A stretch of 5,582 nt of DNA from Microbacterium sp. (GTDB lineage Bacteria > Actinomycetota > Actinomycetes > Actinomycetales > Microbacteriaceae): positions 1 to 5,582 of the forward strand of contig JAJUIM010000141.1 in NCBI GenBank assembly GCA_029267645.1, in the 5' to 3' direction. Positions 1-5,582 of the stretch are shown in pieces; within the stretch, counting starts at the first letter, position 1, and every line of letters begins with the position of its first letter. Made by a program: the position numbers and the translations under genes. The notes under the pieces are model-generated. The model was not told the origin of the DNA, ran no database searches, and saw only the letters and a list, made by a program, of their open reading frames with translations.

Positions 1-615
1 CTCAACTACCGCGACCGCGGCGCCGCGTTCTTCCGCTCGGCGTTCTACGCGCCCAGCCTCATCGGCGCATCGGTCTCGGTCGCGATCGTGTGGCGCGCGA
101 TGTTCAACACCGACGGCCCCGTCGACAGCGCGCTGTCGTCGGTCGGCATCAACCTGGGCGGCTGGATCGGCAACGTCGACCTCGTCGTGCCCATGATGAT
201 CCTGCTCGCCGTCTGGCAGTTCGGCGCGACCATGGTCATCTTCCTCGCGGGTCTCAAGCAGGTGCCGAAGGAGCTGTACGAGGCGGCCGAGATGGACGGC
301 GCGGGCGCGTTGCGCCGCTTCAAGACCGTGACGATGCCCATGCTCTCGCCCGTCGTGTTCTTCAACCTGCTGCTCGAGCTCGTCGGTGCCTTCCAAGTGT
401 TCGCCTCGGCGTACATCATCTCGAACGGCACGGGCGGCCCCGCCGGCATGACGAACTTCATCACCCTCTACCTCTACAAGCGCGGATTCTCGGACTCGCA
501 GATGGGCTACGCGTCGGCGATCGGCTGGATCGTCATGATCGTCGTCGCCGTCATCGCCGTGATCCTGTTCCGCACCCAGAAGTCCTGGGTCCACTACTCG
601 GGAGACGACCGATGA
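1..615 (+). CDS. Sugar ABC transporter permease, MalF/UgpA type (5' end missing)
   Basis: Inner-membrane permease subunit of a carbohydrate ABC importer (CUT1-like), the partner of the next gene. The frame is open from base 1, so the N-terminus lies outside the window; 204 residues are visible, against about 290-320 for a whole family member. Visible features: the family-typical 'FFRSAFYAPSLIGASV' stretch (residues 10-25) and 'VWRAMFNTDG' after it; hydrophobic spans near 16-34, 60-83, 118-137 and 170-190; and the cytoplasmic EAA loop starting at E94 (EAAEMDGAG, followed by an 'MPMLSP' turn), which contacts the ATPase in this family. The C-terminus is short and charged (SGDDR). The stop TGA overlaps the next ATG (ATGA), so the two permeases are translationally coupled. 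The substrate cannot be read from the permease; the GH42 gene downstream suggests a galactoside. No ATPase gene is in the window; many CUT1 systems share a distant MsmK-like ATPase. Confidence 0.95.
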   Translation, partial: LNYRDRGAAFFRSAFYAPSLIGASVSVAIVWRAMFNTDGPVDSALSSVGINLGGWIGNVDLVVPMMILLAVWQFGATMVIFLAGLKQVPKELYEAAEMDGAGALRRFKTVTMPMLSPVVFFNLLLELVGAFQVFASAYIISNGTGGPAGMTNFITLYLYKRGFSDSQMGYASAIGWIVMIVVAVIAVILFRTQKSWVHYSGDDR

Positions 616-1502
616 CCGCCACCGCACTCGTGACGACGGGCAAGCCCGCCCCGCGCAAGAAGATGACCCGCAAGAAGTGGCAGACCGTCGTGTGGTTCGT
701 CGCGCTCATCGCGATCACCCTCGTCGTCATCTACCCCCTCGTGTGGCTGTTCGCCTCGACGTTCAAGCCCAACAGCGAGTTCGGCCAGAACCAGGGGCTC
801 ATCCCGCTCGAGCCGACGCTGCAGAACTACGCGACGATCATGGAGGGCATCGGCGGCGTGCCGATGTGGCGGTTCTTCATGAACTCGCTGATCCTCGCGG
901 TCGCCGCCGTCATCGGCACGCTGTTCTCGTCGTCGCTCGCCGCGTACGCCTTCGCGCGTGTGAAGTTCAAGGGCCTCGGGATCTTCTTCTCGGCCATGAT
1001 CGGCACGCTGCTGCTGCCCGTGCACGTCGTGATCATCCCCCAGTACATCTGGTTCAACAAGCTCGGCCTCGTCGACACGTTCGTGCCGCTGATCCTGCCG
1101 AAGTTCCTCGCGACCGAGGCCTTCTTCGTCTTCCTCATGGTGCAGTTCATCCGCAACCTGCCCCGCGACATGGACGAGGCGGCGCGCATCGACGGCGCGG
1201 GCCACGGTCGCATCTTCTGGTCGGTGATCCTCCCGCTCATCAAGCCGTCGCTCATCACTGGCGCGATCTTCGCCTTCATCTGGACGTGGAACGACTTCCT
1301 CGCGCCGCTGCTGTACCTCAACAGCCCCGAGAACTATCCGCTGCCGATCGCGCTGAACCTCTACAACGACCAGACGTCGACGAGTGACTACGGCGCGACC
1401 GTGACGGCGTCGTTCGTGGCGCTCATCCCGATCCTGCTGTTCTTCATCGTGTTCCAGCGGTTCCTCGTCAACGGCGTCGCGACGCAGGGCCTGAAGGGCT
1501 GA
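612..1502 (+). CDS. Sugar ABC transporter permease, MalG/UgpE type
   Basis: Second membrane subunit of the carbohydrate importer, 296 residues, normal for the family. The ATG at 612 overlaps the previous stop, and GGGAGA at 600-605 is a well-spaced ribosome binding site. The N-terminus carries a basic cytoplasmic stretch (RKKMTRKKW, 15-23), then six likely membrane segments near 24-48, 92-114, 122-145, 155-177, 210-232 and 265-284. The EAA loop is clear: E189-A-A-R-I-D-G-A-G, followed by 'ILPLIKPSL' (206-214). 'TWNDFLAPLLY' (225-235) and the C-terminal '...GVATQGLKG' are typical of MalG/UgpE-like permeases. It should form a heterodimer with the upstream permease. An in-frame open reading frame extends back to position 90, but its translation is arginine-rich junk lying over the first permease, so 612 is the start. 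The exact sugar is unknown. Confidence 0.97.
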   Translation: MTATALVTTGKPAPRKKMTRKKWQTVVWFVALIAITLVVIYPLVWLFASTFKPNSEFGQNQGLIPLEPTLQNYATIMEGIGGVPMWRFFMNSLILAVAAVIGTLFSSSLAAYAFARVKFKGLGIFFSAMIGTLLLPVHVVIIPQYIWFNKLGLVDTFVPLILPKFLATEAFFVFLMVQFIRNLPRDMDEAARIDGAGHGRIFWSVILPLIKPSLITGAIFAFIWTWNDFLAPLLYLNSPENYPLPIALNLYNDQTSTSDYGATVTASFVALIPILLFFIVFQRFLVNGVATQGLKG

Positions 1503-1507
1503 CCGCC

Positions 1508-2152
1508 GTGGGCAAGGTCGAACGCGCAGCGCGCCGGGCCGCGCGCTCCGGGGCGGGCCCCACGAAGGACGCACCCGCCGCGAACCCGGGCGCCACGGCG
1601 GCGTTCGCGCTGCTCGGCGAGGTGCTCCTCGCGGGCATCCTCGTGGCGGCGTTCGGCGTCGCCCTCGTGACGCTTCCCGCCGCGCTCGCGGCCGGGATCC
1701 GCCACCTGCGCCGGTTCGTGCGGGCGGAGGGCTCCCCCTTCTCCGCCTTCTGGCGCGACTTCGTGCGCGCCCTGCCCGCGGGCCTCGCGGTCGGCGCGGC
1801 CGCACTCGCGATCGCGGCCGTGCTCGCGGTCGACATCGTGCTCGCGGGATCCGGCGCGCTGCCCGGGGGCGAGCTCGTCGCGGGCGCCGGCTGGGTCATC
1901 GCCGCCCTCGCGGCGGGCGCGCTGCTCATGGCGAGCGCCGCATGGAACCCCGTCGACGGCTGGGCGGCCGCGCTGCGCGGCCTGCCCGCGGCCGTCTCCG
2001 AGGATCCCGCCGGCGCCGCGTACACGGTCGTCGCGGCGTGCTTCGTCGGCCTCGCGGGATGGATGCTCATCCCGCTCGTCGTCCCCGCCCTCGGCTGCGC
2101 CGCGCTCGCGGCCGTCTCAATCCCCACGCGCCGGCGCAAGCGCACGGCCTGA
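1508..2152 (+). CDS. Small integral membrane protein, probably YesL/DUF624-like
   Basis: 214 residues, GTG start only 5 bases after the permease stop; GAAGGG at 1493-1498 is a possible ribosome binding site. It has a basic N-terminal tail of about 30 residues (repeated 'ERAARRAARS'), then hydrophobic spans near 32-63, 91-114, 125-146 and 172-203 (the last may be two), ending in a basic tail (TRRRKRTA). The segment 'LVTLPAALAAGIRHLRRFVRAEG' (53-75; key parts LP, RH.RR, EG) followed by 'FSAFWRDFVRALP' (78-90) resembles the conserved stretch of DUF624/YesL proteins: Pro-Ala after a membrane segment, basic helix, Gly, then FW...F. In Bacillus, yesL sits beside a sugar ABC transporter, and this position fits. 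The biochemical role of the family is unknown to me; an accessory or regulatory role for the transporter is inference. The family call rests on remembered pattern, not a search. Composition is extremely Ala-rich. Confidence 0.75.
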   Translation: MGKVERAARRAARSGAGPTKDAPAANPGATAAFALLGEVLLAGILVAAFGVALVTLPAALAAGIRHLRRFVRAEGSPFSAFWRDFVRALPAGLAVGAAALAIAAVLAVDIVLAGSGALPGGELVAGAGWVIAALAAGALLMASAAWNPVDGWAAALRGLPAAVSEDPAGAAYTVVAACFVGLAGWMLIPLVVPALGCAALAAVSIPTRRRKRTA

Positions 2153-2174
2153 CACCTCGCGACGCTCGATCTGT

Positions 2175-2214
2175 CGCGACCCCGTAACCTCGCAATCACG
2201 CAACCCCGCAAAGG
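2175..2214 (+). repeat. Degenerate 8-base tandem repeat in the GH42 leader
   Basis: Five consecutive 8-base units run into the ribosome binding site: CGCGACCC, CGTAACCT, CGCAATCA, CGCAACCC, CGCAAAGG. CGCAA recurs exactly every 8 bases at 2191, 2199 and 2207. Against a CGCAACCC consensus the units have 1, 2, 2, 0 and 3 mismatches. The stretch is C/A-rich and less G-rich than its surroundings, as unstructured leaders often are. A separate repeat, TCGCGAC, occurs at 2157-2163 and 2174-2180. Function unknown: it may be chance, a binding site array, or the trace of slippage duplication. I see no convincing promoter in the 70-base gap 2153-2222. Confidence 0.5.
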
Positions 2215-2216
2215 AG
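2211..2216 (+). promoter_or_regulatory. Ribosome binding site of the GH42 gene
   Basis: AAGGAG, 6 bases before the GTG at 2223. It is the strongest Shine-Dalgarno match inside the operon and fixes the GTG as the start; the protein then begins 'MLYGADYNPDQW', the expected first strand of a GH42 barrel. Confidence 0.85.
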
Positions 2217-2222
2217 CGCACC

Positions 2223-4289
2223 GTGCTGTACGGAGCCGACTACAACCCGGACCAGTGGCCCGAGGAGGTCTGGCCCGACGACGTCCGCCTCATGCGCGAG
2301 GCGGGCGTGACCACCGTGAGCCTCGGCATCTTCGCGTGGTCGCGGATCCAGCCCGCGCCGGGTGCGTGGGACTTCGCGTGGCTCGATCGCATCATCGACC
2401 TGCTGCACGAGGGCGGCATCGCCGTGAACCTCGCGACCGCGACGGCCTCGCCGCCGCCGTGGATGACGACGGCCCACCCCGACGCGCTCGCGGCCGACGA
2501 GCACGGCGCCCCCTACTGGCACGGCTCGCGGCAGCACCACTCCCCCGCATCGCCCACGTGGCGCCGGCTCGCGGCCGAGCTCGTGCGGCGCCTCGCCGAG
2601 CGCTACGCCGATCACCCCGCAGTCGTCATGTGGCACGTCGACAACGAGCTCGGCTGCCACCTGCACGAGGACTTCTCCGACGCCGCCCGCGACGCGTTCC
2701 GCACGTGGACGCGCGCGCGGTACGGATCCGTCGAGCGCCTCAACGAGGCGTGGGGCACGGCCTTCTGGTCGCAGCGGTACGGCTCCTTCGACGAGGTATT
2801 CCCGCCGCGGAAGGCGCCGTTCATCCGCAACCCCGCGCACGTGCTCGACTACAAGCGATTCATGTCGGACACGTGGCTCGAGGTGTACCTCATGCAGCGC
2901 GACATCATCCGCGCCGCGGGGGCGACCCAGCCGATCTCGACGAACATGATGGGTGCGTTCCCGCCCGCCGACTACGCCTCGTGGGCGCCGCACATCGACG
3001 TCATCACGGACGACTGCTACCCCGACCCGCTCGACCCCGCGCGCCCGCTCACGACCGCGTTCCAGCGCGACCTCGTGCGCTCGCTCAAGCGCGGGCAGCC
3101 GTGGATCCTCATGGAGCAGGCGACCGACGCCGTCAACTGGCGCGCGACGAACCCCTCGAAGATGCCGGGCCAGCTCGCGGCCGAGACGGCGCAGTCGATC
3201 GGCCGCGGCGCCGACGGCATCATGTTCTTCCAGTGGCGGCAGTCGCGCGCGGGCGCCGAGAAGTTCCACTCGGCGATGCTGCCGCAGGCCGGCACCCGCA
3301 CGCGCACGTGGCGCGAGGCCGTCGCCCTCGGCGAGCGCCTCGCAGCGCTCGGCGACCTGCCCTCCCCCGGCGACGACGCGCCCGTCGCGCTCGTGTTCGA
3401 CTGGGAGAACTGGTGGGCCGTCGAGGGCGAGGGCCACCCCATGACGGTCGACTACCTGCAGGTCGTGCGCGACTGGCATGCGGCGCTCACGCGGCGCGGC
3501 ATCATGGTCGACGTCGTGCCGCCCGAGCGGGTCGACGGCCGCTACCGCCTCGCGATCGCGCCGTTCCTGTACCTGCTGCGCGAGGCCGGCGCCGAGGCGC
3601 TCGCCCGCTTCGTGGCGCACGGCGGGGTGCTCGCGGCGGGCCCCTTCACCGACGTCGTCGACGACAACGATCGGTTCCGCGAGGGCGGGTTCCTGACGCA
3701 GCTCGGGCCTGTGCTCGGCGTCGCGTTCGAGGACTTCCGCGCCCTCGTGCCGCCCGACCGCGCGACGGTCGCCGAGCGCGCGGGCGAGGTGGGATCCGCC
3801 GCCGCCGGCGCGAGCGACGAGCGCGCGTTCGCGCGGTTCGCGGGCGGCATCGCAGGCGCCGGCACGATCCTCGCGGAGGCCATCTGGGCCGACGACGCCG
3901 AGGTCGTCGCGGCCTACGAAACGGGACCCTCGACGGGCCGGCCCGCCGTCACGCGGCGCGCGCACGGCGACGGATCCGCCTGGTACCTCGCGACGCAGCC
4001 CTCGCCCGAGACGCTCGGCGCCGTGCTCGACGCCCTCATCGCCGACGCTGGCGTGCGCCCCGAGCTCGACGAGGTGCCGGAGGGCGTCGAGGTCGCGCGC
4101 CGGGGCGACCTCGTCACGATCATCAACCACGGCACCGAGCCGGCCCGCGTCGAGGCAGAGGGCACCCTGCTCGGATCCGACGAGCCGTTCGGCGCGCGCA
4201 CCCTCGCGCCGCAGGAGTTCGCGTTCGTGCTCGCGCCGCGGGAGCCCGCGCCCGCGCGGGCGGACCTGCCGCTCGAGGCGCGCGCATGA
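2223..4289 (+). CDS. Beta-galactosidase, glycoside hydrolase family 42
   Basis: Hydrolyses terminal beta-D-galactosides with retention. At 688 residues it has normal GH42 length. Domain A, a TIM barrel, covers about 1-375 and opens with 'YGADYNPDQWP'. The acid/base is E142 in 'MWHVDNELGCH' and the nucleophile is E298 in 'WILMEQATDAVNW'. Domain B (about 386-595) starts 'VALVFDWENWWAVEGEG' and is the flavodoxin-like trimerisation domain of the family. A small C-terminal beta domain covers about 612-672. There is no signal peptide, so it should act in the cytoplasm on sugar brought in by the permeases upstream. The zinc-binding cysteines known from Thermus A4 beta-galactosidase appear absent: the '...HYC...' position reads QHHSPASP (104-111), and no C-x-C-x2-C follows C145. 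GTG start with a strong AAGGAG site; the stop overlaps the next ATG. It could prefer galacto-oligosaccharides or plant galactan fragments rather than lactose; the sequence does not decide. Confidence 0.97.
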   Translation: MLYGADYNPDQWPEEVWPDDVRLMREAGVTTVSLGIFAWSRIQPAPGAWDFAWLDRIIDLLHEGGIAVNLATATASPPPWMTTAHPDALAADEHGAPYWHGSRQHHSPASPTWRRLAAELVRRLAERYADHPAVVMWHVDNELGCHLHEDFSDAARDAFRTWTRARYGSVERLNEAWGTAFWSQRYGSFDEVFPPRKAPFIRNPAHVLDYKRFMSDTWLEVYLMQRDIIRAAGATQPISTNMMGAFPPADYASWAPHIDVITDDCYPDPLDPARPLTTAFQRDLVRSLKRGQPWILMEQATDAVNWRATNPSKMPGQLAAETAQSIGRGADGIMFFQWRQSRAGAEKFHSAMLPQAGTRTRTWREAVALGERLAALGDLPSPGDDAPVALVFDWENWWAVEGEGHPMTVDYLQVVRDWHAALTRRGIMVDVVPPERVDGRYRLAIAPFLYLLREAGAEALARFVAHGGVLAAGPFTDVVDDNDRFREGGFLTQLGPVLGVAFEDFRALVPPDRATVAERAGEVGSAAAGASDERAFARFAGGIAGAGTILAEAIWADDAEVVAAYETGPSTGRPAVTRRAHGDGSAWYLATQPSPETLGAVLDALIADAGVRPELDEVPEGVEVARRGDLVTIINHGTEPARVEAEGTLLGSDEPFGARTLAPQEFAFVLAPREPAPARADLPLEARA

Positions 4290-5245
4290 CGGGCGCCGCG
4301 TTCGACCTCGTGCGCGGGCACGTGCGGGAGGGACGGCTGCCGGCCGCCGTGCTGGGCGTCGCGACGGCCGACGGCATCATCTCGCTCGAGGCGTTCGGGG
4401 CGACTGGATCCCGGCCCGCGCGTGTCGACGATCACTTCCGGCTGTTCTCGATCACGAAGCCGCTCGTGGGGCTCGCCGCCGCGCGAGCCGTCGAACGCGG
4501 GCTCCTCACGCCCCTCACGCCGCTTTCGAGCGTCGTGCCGGGCGCGGATCCCGCGATCCAGCTGCGCCACCTCGTGAGCCACACCGCGGGCCTGACGGAG
4601 CCGGCGCTCGACGTCGCGGGCGGGCTCGCGGCCGCGCTCCGCGGCGCGGGCCGCGACTTCGCGCCCGGATCCGCGTCGCGCTACTCGTCCATCGCCTTCC
4701 AGGGCGTCGCCGAACTGCTCGAGGCGGCGACGGGATCCGACTGGGCGGACGCCGTGCGCGAGGTCGCGCGGGACGCGGGCGCCGAGGGCATCACGATCGA
4801 CGAGGCCGCGGATCCGCACGACGTCGTGGACGCCGAAGCCGAGGGGCTCGACGTCGCCCGGCTCGCCGCGAACCGGCACCCGGGTGCGGGGCTCATCGGG
4901 CGCGCGGCCGACCTGCTCGAGCTCGGCGCGGCGCTGCTGCGCGACGACGAGACGGTCGTCGGATCCGCGACGCTCGCGATGATGCGGCGGCCGCTCACGG
5001 GCGATATCCCGCGCCTCGAGCCGTACCCCGCCGAGCGCGGCCAGGACTGGGGCTTCGCCTGGAACCTGCGCACCCGCGCGCCGGGCCTCATCGACCAGGA
5101 CGTCTACGGGCACGCGGGCTGGTCGGGCACCGAATTCTGGGTGCACCCGACGGCGGGCGTCGCGTGGGTGCTGCTGACGAACCGCGCCGTGCGCCCCGGC
5201 GTCGACCCCGACGCGATCGACAACGCGGTCGTCGCGGGCGTGTGA
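4286..5245 (+). CDS. Serine hydrolase, class C beta-lactamase / penicillin-binding-protein fold (Beta-lactamase family)
   Basis: 319 residues, on the short side for this family (often 330-450). Motifs in order: SxxK as S55-I-T-K58 in 'FRLFSITKPLVG', giving the nucleophile serine and general-base lysine; 'LVSHTAGL' (96-103), very typical of the family; the second motif as Y133-S-S (YxN in classical members, here with Ser in place of Asn); and the third motif as H276-A-G in 'YGHAGWSGTEFW', equivalent to KTG/HxG. There is no signal peptide or membrane anchor, so it is probably cytoplasmic, which argues against a cell-wall or antibiotic-resistance role. The ATG lies inside the GH42 stop (ATGA); only a weak GAGG at 4275-4278 precedes it, so translation is probably coupled to the galactosidase. 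Esterase, deacylase or D-aminopeptidase activity is possible; linkage to sugar breakdown suggests deacylation of a decorated sugar, which is inference. Last gene of the operon. Confidence 0.92.
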   Translation: MTGAAFDLVRGHVREGRLPAAVLGVATADGIISLEAFGATGSRPARVDDHFRLFSITKPLVGLAAARAVERGLLTPLTPLSSVVPGADPAIQLRHLVSHTAGLTEPALDVAGGLAAALRGAGRDFAPGSASRYSSIAFQGVAELLEAATGSDWADAVREVARDAGAEGITIDEAADPHDVVDAEAEGLDVARLAANRHPGAGLIGRAADLLELGAALLRDDETVVGSATLAMMRRPLTGDIPRLEPYPAERGQDWGFAWNLRTRAPGLIDQDVYGHAGWSGTEFWVHPTAGVAWVLLTNRAVRPGVDPDAIDNAVVAGV

Positions 5246-5274
5246 CGGATTCCCCTCCCTCCGTCCCTATGTAA

Positions 5275-5330
5275 GGGTCGCCAAAATATGCGGGTGCGGC
5301 TCCGCCGGCACCCGCATATTTTGGCGACCC
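5275..5330. terminator. 23-bp perfect inverted repeat (probable terminator or palindromic intergenic element)
   Basis: Arms at 5275-5297 and 5308-5330 are perfect reverse complements (GGGTCGCC...CGGGTGC against GCACCCG...GGCGACCC) around a 10-base loop, GGCTCCGCCG. A small shift with one bulged G lets the loop close further through CGG/CCG. Each arm carries an AT-rich core, AAAATAT, that stands out in this GC-rich DNA. It lies 29 bases after the serine hydrolase stop, where an operon terminator is expected. No T-tract follows on the + strand (AACCGGGG), so it is not a textbook intrinsic terminator; actinobacterial terminators often lack the T-tract. It could instead be a repeated palindromic element or a protein binding site. 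Confidence 0.75.
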
Positions 5331-5401
5331 AACCGGGGTGGGGGCACGGCCGGGCGGATCGGCGTTCTCCCCCTGAGTGGGAGATGCCGGGACGGCGGCG
5401 C

Positions 5402-5430
5402 TTGCCCGGGCGTGACAGATATGCCAAACT
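5402..5430 (+). promoter_or_regulatory. Possible weak sigma-70-type promoter for the oxidoreductase gene
   Basis: TTGCCC (5402-5407) and CAAACT (5425-5430) are 17 bases apart; the -35 is fair and the -10 poor. A start near 5437 would put the LacI-like operator just downstream of it, which would suit repression. The -35 overlaps the palindrome GCCCGGGC (5404-5411). Between the long inverted repeat and here I see only a small 6-bp hairpin, TCTCCC/GGGAGA (5366-5371 and 5379-5384). Other alignments are possible. Confidence 0.25.
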
Positions 5431-5441
5431 CGTTGGAACGC

Positions 5442-5455
5442 GGAAAGCGTTTACC
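5442..5455. promoter_or_regulatory. LacI-family-like operator
   Basis: GGAAAGCGTTTACC is an imperfect palindrome with a central CG; 10 of 14 positions are self-complementary. It has the shape of LacI/GalR/CcpA-family operators (A-A-x-C-G-x-T-T core). It sits 27 bases before the GTG of the oxidoreductase gene, so a sugar-responsive repressor encoded nearby is the likely regulator. No equally good copy was seen before the GH42 gene. Confidence 0.55.
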
Positions 5456-5468
5456 GTCAGACGAGAGC

Positions 5469-5474
5469 AAGGAA
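5469..5474 (+). promoter_or_regulatory. Ribosome binding site of the oxidoreductase gene
   Basis: AAGGAA, 7 bases before the GTG at 5482; this supports that GTG as the start. Confidence 0.7.
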
Positions 5475-5481
5475 GCACATC

Positions 5482-5582
5482 GTGACCGACACCACTCCTG
5501 CCGTCCGCGAGATCGGCATCATCATGAACGGCGCCTCGGGGCGCATGGGGTACCGGCAGCACCTCGTGCGGTCGATCCTGGC
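5482..5582 (+). CDS. Gfo/Idh/MocA family oxidoreductase (3' end missing)
   Basis: Only the first 33 residues are in the window. After a short polar lead (MTDTTPAVRE) comes a beta strand and nucleotide-binding turn, 'IGIIMNGASGRMGYRQHL' (11-28), then 'VRSILA'. The N-G-x-x-G-R-M-G loop is the start of a Rossmann fold that binds NAD(P). The following 'GYRQHLVRSILA' matches a group of actinobacterial Gfo/Idh/MocA proteins that I recognise from sugar and polyol catabolic loci. It would oxidise or epimerise a sugar or cyclitol in the cytoplasm; the substrate is not known. The GTG start is supported by AAGGAA at 5469-5474. It has its own putative operator and lies beyond the inverted repeat, so it is probably a separate transcription unit rather than part of the galactosidase operon. 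Dihydrodipicolinate reductase-like proteins share a G-x-x-GRMG turn and are a weaker alternative. Confidence 0.8.
   Translation, partial: MTDTTPAVREIGIIMNGASGRMGYRQHLVRSIL

Noticed and set aside
90..611. N-terminal extension of the second permease
   Set aside because: The extension is Arg/His-rich shadow of the first permease. The start at 612 has a ribosome binding site and gives normal family length.
594..1805. 403-codon minus-strand frame opposite the second permease and membrane protein
   Set aside because: Low-complexity Arg/Asp/Glu translation with no recognisable domain, lying opposite well-supported genes.
2196..4130. 644-codon open frame on the minus strand opposite the GH42 gene
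   Set aside because: Its translation is Arg/Gly/Val/Glu-rich low-complexity sequence typical of the complement of a GC-rich gene, and the + strand encodes a clear GH42 enzyme with intact motifs.
3914..5146. 410-codon minus-strand frame opposite the serine hydrolase
   Set aside because: Shadow composition and no motif; the opposite strand carries SxxK, HTAGL and HAG motifs in order.
2255..5245. 996-codon open frame suggesting a large fusion ending in the serine hydrolase
   Set aside because: The first two thirds is arginine-rich shadow of the GH42 gene. Real protein sequence begins at the ATG at 4286, which overlaps the GH42 stop.
4286..5245. Antibiotic-resistance beta-lactamase
   Set aside because: No signal peptide, YSS instead of YxN, and an operon setting of sugar import; the fold is shared by many esterases and peptidases.
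5251..5360. Possible G-quadruplex tracts (C-rich 5251-5267, G-rich 5335-5354)
   Set aside because: Neither stretch offers four clean runs of three or more G with short loops; such runs are expected at this GC content.
5288..5485. 65-codon + strand frame in the intergenic region
   Set aside because: It begins inside the inverted repeat, has no ribosome binding site, has an Arg-rich translation and runs into the oxidoreductase start.

Overview
The window is very GC-rich (about 70% or more by eye) with strong G/C third-position bias, GTG and ATG starts and short Shine-Dalgarno sites. This suggests a high-GC actinobacterium, and the protein styles fit Microbacteriaceae or a close relative; the family assignment is inference. 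All genes read on the + strand.

Positions 1-5245 look like the distal part of a carbohydrate import and breakdown operon. In order: the end of a MalF/UgpA-type sugar ABC permease (cut by the window edge), a complete MalG/UgpE-type permease starting inside its stop codon (ATGA), a small membrane protein resembling YesL/DUF624, a full GH42 beta-galactosidase, and a cytoplasmic-looking serine hydrolase of the class C beta-lactamase fold that again starts in an ATGA overlap. The substrate-binding protein is not visible and probably lies upstream. Simplest reading: the transporter imports a galactose-containing oligosaccharide, the GH42 enzyme (no signal peptide) cleaves it inside the cell, and the serine hydrolase may remove an ester or other acyl decoration. 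The substrate cannot be read from sequence.

Positions 2153-2222 are the only gap in the operon. It holds a degenerate 8-base tandem repeat (CGCAACCC-like, five units) running into the GH42 ribosome binding site.

Positions 5246-5481 separate two transcription units. They contain a 23-bp perfect inverted repeat without a T-tract (probable terminator or palindromic intergenic element), then a LacI-family-like operator (GGAAAGCGTTTACC) and a good ribosome binding site. The last gene, cut at the right edge, starts at 5482 and encodes the N-terminus of a Gfo/Idh/MocA-type sugar oxidoreductase.

No clearly new system is visible. The points most worth a second look are the long AT-centred palindrome, the 8-base leader repeat, a strong excess of GGATCC that almost always encodes Gly-Ser and is confined to 1695-4966, the loss of the usual GH42 zinc cysteines, and the coupling of a beta-lactamase-fold hydrolase to a beta-galactosidase.
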